Assembly: GCA_036732565.1 (NCBI GenBank)
Contig: DAINCF010000234.1
Location: 1 to 10,686, forward strand
Direction: 5' to 3'
Source: JAIVJN01 sp036732565
Lineage (GTDB): Bacteria > Acidobacteriota > Vicinamibacteria > Vicinamibacterales > UBA2999
DNA: 10,686 bases
Shown here: one piece after another, positions 6,437 to 10,686 of the stretch
How positions within the stretch are numbered: the first letter of the stretch is position 1
How the letters are laid out: each line of letters begins with the position of its first letter
Notes under the pieces: generated by a model
Seen by the model: only the letters and a program-made list of their open reading frames with translations
The model's database searches: none
What the model was told of the DNA's origin: nothing
Position numbers and translations under genes: made by a program

Positions 6437-7297
6437 TTACAACACGCCCCGCCGTTCGACCGTCGCCCCCAGCGGCGGAGACTGCGGTACCACAGCGCTT
6501 CGTCCTTCCTGTCGACCGAAGGTCAACGCCGCAACCAGCCACGCGATGCCGCTCATGGCCACGGCCTCGAAGACCGCGGTCGTCTCGTTCGTGCTGCGCG
6601 GAAAGGTGCTGATCGCGCGCGGGAGGTGCACGATGAAGACCCAGATGAAGACCATCAGCCCGGACAATTGAGACGCCAGACGGGCGGTCGGCGGAAAGAG
6701 CAGACCGATGCCGCCGGAGATCAGCAAGACGCCGGCGATGTAGGTCCAGACCCGCGCACCGGGAATCCACGTCGGCACCAGCGTCTGCACGAACTCCACG
6801 CTCACGAAATGCTGCACGCCGCAGAGCACGAGGAATGCCGCGAAGAACCACGGGGCGAGCCCCCACAGGCGAGCCACACCTCGATTGAACGGCGCCGCGG
6901 CCGGCATGGACGCCCCCGCGATCCCGAAGGTTGACTGCGCGACCAGGAACGCGCCTCCGCTCAGGGCGAGGGCCTTGCCGGCTCGGGTCCATCCGCCTCC
7001 CAACACGACGTCCGCCGCGGCCATCGGCAGACCGAGAGCCAGGAACGAGAGCAGCAGCGCAACGCCGAGCAGGTTGGCGACGAGCACGGTGTGCCGGTTC
7101 GCGATCAACGCGACGCCGGCGGCGACGAGGATGACGCCGACGCCATACACCCAGAGCGCTCGGGCCGGCATCCAGGCTGGCCACCAGGGGATCACGCGCG
7201 TCACGAACTCACCATAGGCGAGGTGCAGGAGTCCGAACGCGATCGTGGCGATGCCGTAAAAGACGCGACCGATTAGCGCGTGAAGGTGGCCTTCCAA
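6437..7297 (-). CDS. DoxX-like membrane protein with internal duplication
   Basis: The 286-residue product from TTG 7297 contains about eight TM helices in two similar four-helix halves. Half one has FGLLHLAYGEFVTRVIPWWP (21-40), then a WMPARALWVYGVGVIL stretch. Half two has CGVQHFVSVEFVQTLVPTWI, then GARVWTYIAGVLLISGGIGL. Each keeps the G-x-x-H-F/L, EFV, VP-x-W-P/I, and W-x-Y-x-x-G-V sequence of DoxX-like proteins, which are usually single four-helix units. Later HLPRAISTF fits the family's fourth helix region. The TTG is chosen because GGGAGG (7302-7307) precedes it by four bases and no ATG or GTG is suitable; it overlaps the upstream gene by 25 bases. DoxX-like proteins are linked to quinone or thiol redox chemistry, but the role here is unknown. 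Confidence 0.85.
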   Translation of the reverse strand: MEGHLHALIGRVFYGIATIAFGLLHLAYGEFVTRVIPWWPAWMPARALWVYGVGVILVAAGVALIANRHTVLVANLLGVALLLSFLALGLPMAAADVVLGGGWTRAGKALALSGGAFLVAQSTFGIAGASMPAAAPFNRGVARLWGLAPWFFAAFLVLCGVQHFVSVEFVQTLVPTWIPGARVWTYIAGVLLISGGIGLLFPPTARLASQLSGLMVFIWVFIVHLPRAISTFPRSTNETTAVFEAVAMSGIAWLVAALTFGRQEGRSAVVPQSPPLGATVERRGVL

Positions 7298-7863
7298 TTC
7301 GCCTCCCAGGTCTTGCCCCAGTCGTCCGAGAACGCCTGCTCGAAGCGGAATGCGGTCGGCGTGATGTCGGAGAACACGAACCGCACGAGGATTATGCGGC
7401 CGTTGAATGCCTCCTCGCCGAAAAACTCTCCACGCGCATTCGTGAACCCACCGCTCATCGGGTCGCCGAGCATCCCATCGCGAGCGTTGGCCCAACTGAT
7501 GTGCCACTGGCGGGTCTGCGGATTGTAGAGACGAAGGCTGAGCCCTTCGATCTGGCCGGCCGTGCCACCCACGGCGAGCTCCCCGAGATTCGCGCGCCCA
7601 TCCCACACTTTGCGTACGACAGATGTGCCCTCGTACTCCAGCCACGTCGTGGAACCTGCCAGAGGCGTCTCGAGGCGCGATATGCGCGCCTTCCACGCGC
7701 CAATCTCGAAATCGAAATCGCGCTGGCCGTCGGCAGTGACGACTTGTGTGACGAGCGACGAGGGAATGAGATCGTAGCGAGCGAAGGCAGGGACGAGATG
7801 CAGGACGATCGCAAAGCTGAGTGAGATGAGAAGCGCGCATGCGCGCCCGTATCCCGTGATCAT
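7273..7863 (-). CDS. Secreted DUF1579-like protein (lipocalin/nitrobindin-like barrel)
   Basis: This 196-residue protein begins MITGYGRACALLISLSFAIV, an N-terminal signal segment ending near AFA (26-28). The mature part starts its core with GQRDFDFEIGAWKARISRL (46-64). The motif R-DF-DF-x-IG-x-W is diagnostic of DUF1579-type proteins, small beta-barrels often found secreted in soil bacteria. Further strands include WDGRANLGEL, LSLRLYNPQTRQWHISWANA (108-127) and FRFEQAFSDDWGKTWEANW (172-190), also typical of the family. The ATG at 7863 is chosen over a start at 7911 because GAGG lies six bases before it and a promoter maps in between. It is the first gene of the minus-strand operon and is divergent from hxlR. 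Ligand or reaction unknown. Confidence 0.85.
   Translation of the reverse strand: MITGYGRACALLISLSFAIVLHLVPAFARYDLIPSSLVTQVVTADGQRDFDFEIGAWKARISRLETPLAGSTTWLEYEGTSVVRKVWDGRANLGELAVGGTAGQIEGLSLRLYNPQTRQWHISWANARDGMLGDPMSGGFTNARGEFFGEEAFNGRIILVRFVFSDITPTAFRFEQAFSDDWGKTWEANWKATFTR
7302..7307 (-). promoter_or_regulatory. Shine-Dalgarno deciding the TTG start of the DoxX-like gene
   Basis: GGGAGG on the minus strand, four bases before the TTG at 7297 and inside the 3' end of the DUF1579-like gene. It supports translational coupling of the two genes. Confidence 0.7.
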
Positions 7864-7882
7864 TGATATCCTCGGGTTCGAC

Positions 7883-7911
7883 AGCGTAAGCGACACGCTC
7901 GTCGTTCTCAA
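7883..7911 (-). promoter_or_regulatory. Probable promoter of the DUF1579-like/DoxX-like operon
   Basis: On the minus strand TTGAGA (7906-7911, 5 of 6 to consensus) and TACGCT (7883-7888, a TAnnnT -10 common in high-GC genomes) are 17 bases apart. Predicted start near 7876 leaves a short leader holding GAGG before the ATG at 7863. Confidence 0.5.
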
Positions 7912-7923
7912 GAAGGCACCTTC
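7912..7923. promoter_or_regulatory. Candidate HxlR operator (GAAGG-CA-CCTTC)
   Basis: A perfect 5-base-arm dyad abuts the -35 of the minus-strand promoter and lies nine bases before the hxlR-type ATG at 7932. HxlR proteins usually repress from dyads in such divergent gaps. It is short, so the call rests mainly on position. Confidence 0.35.
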
Positions 7924-7931
7924 AGGTAACT

Positions 7932-8318
7932 ATGGCGCGCGCGCGACGACCGAATCGAATCAGCGACTGCCCACTCACCGCCGCGCTCGCGGCCTTCGGC
8001 GGTAAGTGGAAACTCATCATCCTTTATTGGCTCGCCGAAGCGCCGCAGCACTTCCTCGCGCTCCATCGTCTGATGCCGTCGATCTCGAGCAAGGTGCTGA
8101 CGGAGCAACTGCGCGAGCTGATCGCCGACGGCATCATCCAGCGCCGGCGCACGGGACGACGGCCGGCGCCCGTCATCTATTCCCTGACCGACTACGGACA
8201 TTCATTGCTGCCGATCGTCGACTCGGTGCGCGGCTGGGGCCGCGGACACATCGAGCGCTTCAGCACGGAGCAGGAGGCCCGGGGTGCGTTCCGTCGCGCG
8301 CCTGAAGCGTGCGATTAG
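7932..8318 (+). CDS. HxlR-family winged-helix transcriptional regulator
   Basis: This 128-residue protein shows the full HxlR pattern: ISDCPLTAALAAFGGKWKLIILYWL (10-34) with the conserved near-N-terminal C13 and GGKW, then LHRLMPSISSKVLTEQLRELIADGII (44-69) as the helix-turn-helix, a wing with RRRTGRRPAPVIYSLTDYG (71-89), and a C-terminal dimer helix ending GWGRGHIERF (101-110). In several characterised HxlR proteins the N-terminal cysteine senses electrophiles or oxidants by thiol chemistry, so C13 may be the sensor (inference). It is divergent from the DUF1579-like/DoxX-like operon, its probable target, and probably autoregulated. The ATG at 7932 has only a weak AGG upstream. The last 35 bases overlap the S74-domain gene, and the tail after about residue 115 may derive from that sequence. 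Confidence 0.92.
   Translation: MARARRPNRISDCPLTAALAAFGGKWKLIILYWLAEAPQHFLALHRLMPSISSKVLTEQLRELIADGIIQRRRTGRRPAPVIYSLTDYGHSLLPIVDSVRGWGRGHIERFSTEQEARGAFRRAPEACD
8272..8277 (+). promoter_or_regulatory. Shine-Dalgarno for the S74-domain gene
   Basis: AGGAGG within the hxlR 3' end lies six bases before the GTG at 8284, an ideal spacing. It may be fortuitous, since the same bases encode EQEAR in the regulator. Confidence 0.5.
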
Positions 8319-8628
8319 CGCATTCGAGCCGATGTTGGACCGGGTCGCCTCGCTACGCCCAGTGAGCTTCTTCTGGCGCGCCGACGAATTCCCGGCGCGT
8401 GCGCTTGGCGACGATGCGTCCTACGGCCTGGTCGCGCAAGAGGTGGAACAGGTGCTGCCGGAGCTCGTGGTCACCGATTGGGACGGCTATAAGGCGGTCA
8501 ATTACAGCCGGCTGCCGCTCGTAGCGATTCAGGCCATCAAAGAACTGAAATCCGAGAACGATGACATGAGGGCACAGCTGACGCGCGTCGAGCGGCTCTT
8601 GGTCGAGCTGCTGGCGGAGAAGAAGTAG
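8284..8628 (+). CDS. Stand-alone Peptidase_S74 (intramolecular chaperone) domain protein, possibly a gene remnant
   Basis: This 114-residue product is almost exactly one S74 domain, normally the C-terminal auto-cleaving chaperone of phage tail spikes and large trimeric surface fibres. Visible are LRPVSFFWR (24-32), YGLVAQEVEQVLPELV (47-62), KAVNYSRLPLVAIQAIKEL (70-88) and a trailing coiled coil, ENDDMRAQLTRVERLLVELL (91-110). The canonical SDxRLKxxI entry motif appears as S3-V-A-R-L-K8-R-A-I, so the Ser and Lys of the cleavage site remain while Asp is replaced. No fibre or spike part precedes it: the frame hits a stop at 8185-8187. Start is GTG with a perfect AGGAGG. Either it is a free chaperone domain or the 3' end of a longer gene cut off by rearrangement. 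It ends directly against the inositol oxygenase stop. Confidence 0.7.
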   Translation: MRSVARLKRAISAFEPMLDRVASLRPVSFFWRADEFPARALGDDASYGLVAQEVEQVLPELVVTDWDGYKAVNYSRLPLVAIQAIKELKSENDDMRAQLTRVERLLVELLAEKK

Positions 8629-9435
8629 CTACCAGCGCAACCGATCTGGGAAGAACTCCTGTGCGAGCTCCTGGTAGTACGGCATGAGCGCCTCCACGTT
8701 CGGCCGGGGCGCACCCTTCGAGTACAGATCGTACCGGTTGAACGCGCGCACCCACTTCACCATCGCGCGATCAGTGTCGTTCGCAAGGTACTCGTACTCA
8801 CCTTCCTTGTGCCACGGGTAGAGCGAGTGGTAGCGCAGCATGTACAGCGCTTCCTGCGGCAGGCGGTCTTTGACGACGTGGTAGATGTACTCGTCGTGGC
8901 CCCATGACATGTGGACGCGATCGAGACCGCAGCCCGGCTCGTAGATGCCGCACTCGGTCTGGTACTCCGCGATCTGCGAGTCGGGATTCTCCGCGAAGAG
9001 ATGGCTGTGGACGATCTTGGGGGACCAGCGACAGCCGACGGGGAACGTATCGCCGACGACCGCCCACTGTGGCTCGCCGAACAAGCAAAGGATCTTCCCG
9101 AGGTCGTGCACCAGCCCAGTCACGATGAACCAGCGTGGCTGATTCGCCGCGCGAATCGCCTCCGCGGTCTGGAGCGCGTGCTCAATCTGCGTGAAGTCGA
9201 TGTCCGGATCGCTGTCGTCCACCAGCGTGTTGAGGAAATCGAGCGTCTCCCACACGGTCATGCTTCTGCGAGTGAGAGCGAGATAGTCGCGCTTCTTCGC
9301 CAGCACGAAGTCGAGGGTCTGGTGCGTATGGTTCAGCTTGTAGAACCGCTCGACTTCCGGTCGCGCGTGCGCGTAATCGCGGAACTGTTCGACCGGTTTC
9401 GCCAGCAATGGGCTGCCTGTTTCCCGGGCTTCCAT
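8629..9435 (-). CDS. MIOX: Myo-inositol oxygenase (MIOX)
   Basis: This 268-residue di-iron HD-type enzyme splits myo-inositol with O2 to give D-glucuronate in the cytoplasm. All expected iron ligands are visible: H86 (IEHALQTAEAIR), H110 and D111 (GLVHDLGK), H180 (MSWGHDEYIYHV), H203 (RYHSLYPWH) and D236 (FNRYDLYSK), with nearly the spacing of mammalian MIOX. K114 and the DDSDPDID loop (73-80) are also conserved. Length is close to the eukaryotic enzyme (about 285). The ATG at 9435 is chosen because AGAGG ends five bases upstream; an in-frame ATG at 9453 lacks this. MIOX is common in plants and animals and patchy in bacteria. No uronate-catabolic or inositol-transport gene is next to it, so pathway context is missing. 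Confidence 0.95.
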   Translation of the reverse strand: MEARETGSPLLAKPVEQFRDYAHARPEVERFYKLNHTHQTLDFVLAKKRDYLALTRRSMTVWETLDFLNTLVDDSDPDIDFTQIEHALQTAEAIRAANQPRWFIVTGLVHDLGKILCLFGEPQWAVVGDTFPVGCRWSPKIVHSHLFAENPDSQIAEYQTECGIYEPGCGLDRVHMSWGHDEYIYHVVKDRLPQEALYMLRYHSLYPWHKEGEYEYLANDTDRAMVKWVRAFNRYDLYSKGAPRPNVEALMPYYQELAQEFFPDRLRW

Positions 9436-9545
9436 AGGCACCTCTCCCCACATGGTAGCGCGGAAATGTGACTGTCTCCTTACGGGCCCCGTTTCCGATC
9501 TCCTAGGTGAAGGAGCCCCCCAGGACTCAGCGGAAAGGATGCCCA
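9436..9545. promoter_or_regulatory. Divergent intergenic region between MIOX and the unrecognised right-edge gene
   Basis: This 110-base gap must hold both promoters, but I cannot pick convincing -35/-10 pairs. It contains a weak CTCCT/AGGAG hairpin (9500-9504 with 9511-9515) and ribosome sites for both genes: AGAGG before the MIOX ATG and AAAGGA (9534-9539) six bases before the ATG at 9546. I see no riboswitch signature. Confidence 0.4.
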
Positions 9546-10686
9546 ATGAAGCGCCGAACAGCACGAAGCACGTCACGCTGGATCCGCGGAATCAAGGATG
9601 CCGACCTCGCCAGGACCCTGTCCGAGCGGGCCCGCGCGAACCCGGGCGCCTCGCCCCCGGCGAAGCTGGCGAAAGGCGCCAAGCGCGCCTCGTCGTTCAT
9701 CTTCCTGCGACCGGAGTGCAAGGACCAGGATTGCGGTCCGGATCCGGATGACGATCCCGTGCCGCCGACGGACCCCTGCGCGGGCATGACGTTCGTCTGG
9801 CAGCCAGACCTCGCTGCCCAACTGAATACCGGGGAGGCGACGTGCCCCTCGGCCGCCGACCTGGCGCGGGTCCAGCAGGCCGTGGGACGCAACCTCGCGC
9901 GGTTCAAGCTGCCCGACCCCGAGGTGCGGGTCACCTGCACGGGCGGGAAGATCTTCATCCGGATCTGGGGCACGCGCGTGCAGCCGGGCTCCTGCGGCGA
10001 TCAGGCGCGCAACCGCGCGCAGGTGCCCGATCTCGTCGCCGGTGGGAACTTCGGCATCTTCATCAACGCGAGCCTCATTCGCCGGCTCGCCGCCGCGGCG
10101 TTCGCGGCCGCGCCGAAGCAGCTCAGCGGCAACGGCGCTCCGAGTCCGTTCGGCCCCGTTCACCTGACCGGGCTCTCGGTCGTCTTCAAGGCGCCGCATA
10201 CCATCCAGACGCGGATGACTGGGTACGACGACCGCCCGTGGCCCGACGTCGACTTCACCCACGTCGTCGATGACACCTTGTTGAGTCTCCGAGGGTGCAG
10301 CAGCGTGGCGCACGACGAGTTCAGCGTGATCGATCAGGTCATCGCGGCACTGCTGCTCGGCGTCTTCTCGGTGGCCCTGCCGATTCTGCTGCCGGCGTTC
10401 GCGTTCGTCCTGTTCAACGACATCGATGCCGCGGTGAACCCGCCGTCGGGCGGTGGTGGTGGAGCGGTCGGGTGTCGTCTGGTGGGTACGCTTCCGGACG
10501 AAATCGCGCTGCCGGCGACCGGCGGCCTGCTGCCGCCCATAGCCAGCGCGAAGCGTCGCGCCCGCGTCCGGCTCGGTCCCGACGTGGTGATCCAGCCGAA
10601 GAAGGAGAAGTTGGTGATCGCCTACGGGCAGCCGACCGTCGATGACCGCGGCCTCTTTGTCGGCGCGCTCGCGTCGCCGGCGGACC
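9546..10686 (+). CDS. Unrecognised protein with N-terminal Cys-rich segment and one long hydrophobic segment (partial, C-terminus off window)
   Basis: An open frame runs from the ATG at 9546 to the right edge: 380 visible residues with no stop. AAAGGA six bases upstream supports the start. I do not recognise a family. The first 50 residues are basic and helical (MKRRTARSTSRWIRGIKDAD...), without a classical signal peptide. Then come FIFLRPECKDQDC (51-63) and an acidic Pro/Asp linker (64-78). A mixed alpha/beta region follows, with PDPEVRVTCTGGKIFIRIWG (123-142), GNFGIFINASLIRRL (167-181) and TGYDDRPWPDVDFTHVVDD (225-243). A 30-residue hydrophobic stretch at 261-290 could be a TM hairpin or buried helix. 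A Gly run at 302-306 leads to a second domain. Eight cysteines are seen (58, 63, 78, 100, 131, 150, 251, 310). It is divergent from MIOX. Codon use looks native (strong GC at third positions). Confidence 0.75.
   Translation, partial: MKRRTARSTSRWIRGIKDADLARTLSERARANPGASPPAKLAKGAKRASSFIFLRPECKDQDCGPDPDDDPVPPTDPCAGMTFVWQPDLAAQLNTGEATCPSAADLARVQQAVGRNLARFKLPDPEVRVTCTGGKIFIRIWGTRVQPGSCGDQARNRAQVPDLVAGGNFGIFINASLIRRLAAAAFAAAPKQLSGNGAPSPFGPVHLTGLSVVFKAPHTIQTRMTGYDDRPWPDVDFTHVVDDTLLSLRGCSSVAHDEFSVIDQVIAALLLGVFSVALPILLPAFAFVLFNDIDAAVNPPSGGGGGAVGCRLVGTLPDEIALPATGGLLPPIASAKRRARVRLGPDVVIQPKKEKLVIAYGQPTVDDRGLFVGALASPAD

Noticed and set aside
6426..7184. Upstream extension of the two-TM membrane protein
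   Set aside because: This part is the out-of-frame shadow of the DoxX-like gene; only residues downstream of TTG 6425 show TM helices and protein-like patterning.
8284..9435. Prophage or mobile island suggested by the S74 tail-spike domain
   Set aside because: No integrase, terminase, capsid, tail, transposase, attachment repeat or tRNA is visible around it; a single domain is not enough.
9480..9545. Possible riboswitch or structured leader before the unrecognised right-edge gene
   Set aside because: Only a 5-base stem (CTCCT/AGGAG) is visible and none of the conserved cores of known riboswitch classes that I can recall are present.
9573..10313. 246-codon minus-strand frame near the right edge
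   Set aside because: Low-complexity Arg/Ala/Gly/Glu composition; the plus-strand frame from 9546 has a good ribosome site, globular-looking segments and stays open to the edge.

Overview
This is a high-GC bacterial stretch, roughly 60-65% G+C by eye, with tightly packed genes and several TTG or GTG starts behind good Shine-Dalgarno sequences. The mix includes a TIGR04076 protein, an aldo/keto reductase, DoxX-like and TSUP membrane proteins, ArsR and HxlR regulators and a bacterial myo-inositol oxygenase. That mix is most like a soil or environmental Acidobacteriota (Vicinamibacteria-like), but this taxonomic guess is inference only. I see no rRNA, tRNA, CRISPR array, insertion sequence or phage structural cluster. 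The longest stretches without a gene are about 95-110 bases, and all of them lie between divergent genes.

Layout. 1-501 (minus): 5' part of a DUF2306-like membrane protein that runs off the left edge. 501-546: cluster of GCTGTAGA/TCTACAGC inverted repeats between divergent genes. 597-1322 (plus): secreted beta-sandwich-like protein, meeting tail to tail with a TauE/SafE (TSUP) permease (1315-2178, minus). 2241-4601 (plus): four-gene operon of a TIGR04076 small cysteine protein, an aldo/keto reductase, a SnoaL-like protein and a GNAT acetyltransferase; the first three are joined by 4-base stop/start overlaps. 4619-5548 (minus): PLP-dependent threonine/serine dehydratase. 5610-7863 (minus): apparent operon of a secreted DUF1579-like protein, a duplicated DoxX-like membrane protein, a two-TM membrane protein and an ArsR regulator. 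7932-8318 (plus): HxlR regulator, divergent from that operon. 8284-8628 (plus): a stand-alone Peptidase_S74 (intramolecular chaperone) domain overlapping the HxlR 3' end. 8629-9435 (minus): myo-inositol oxygenase with all its iron ligands. 9546 to the right edge (plus): an open-ended protein I do not recognise.

How they work together. HxlR probably controls itself and the divergent secreted/DoxX-like operon, whose last gene is a second (ArsR) regulator. The 2241-4601 operon looks like a small-molecule redox and modification cassette with unknown substrate. The inositol oxygenase has no pathway partner in view. I do not see a clear new defence or mobile system. The items most worth checking are the S74 mini-gene, the unrecognised protein at the right edge, and the operator cluster at 501-546.
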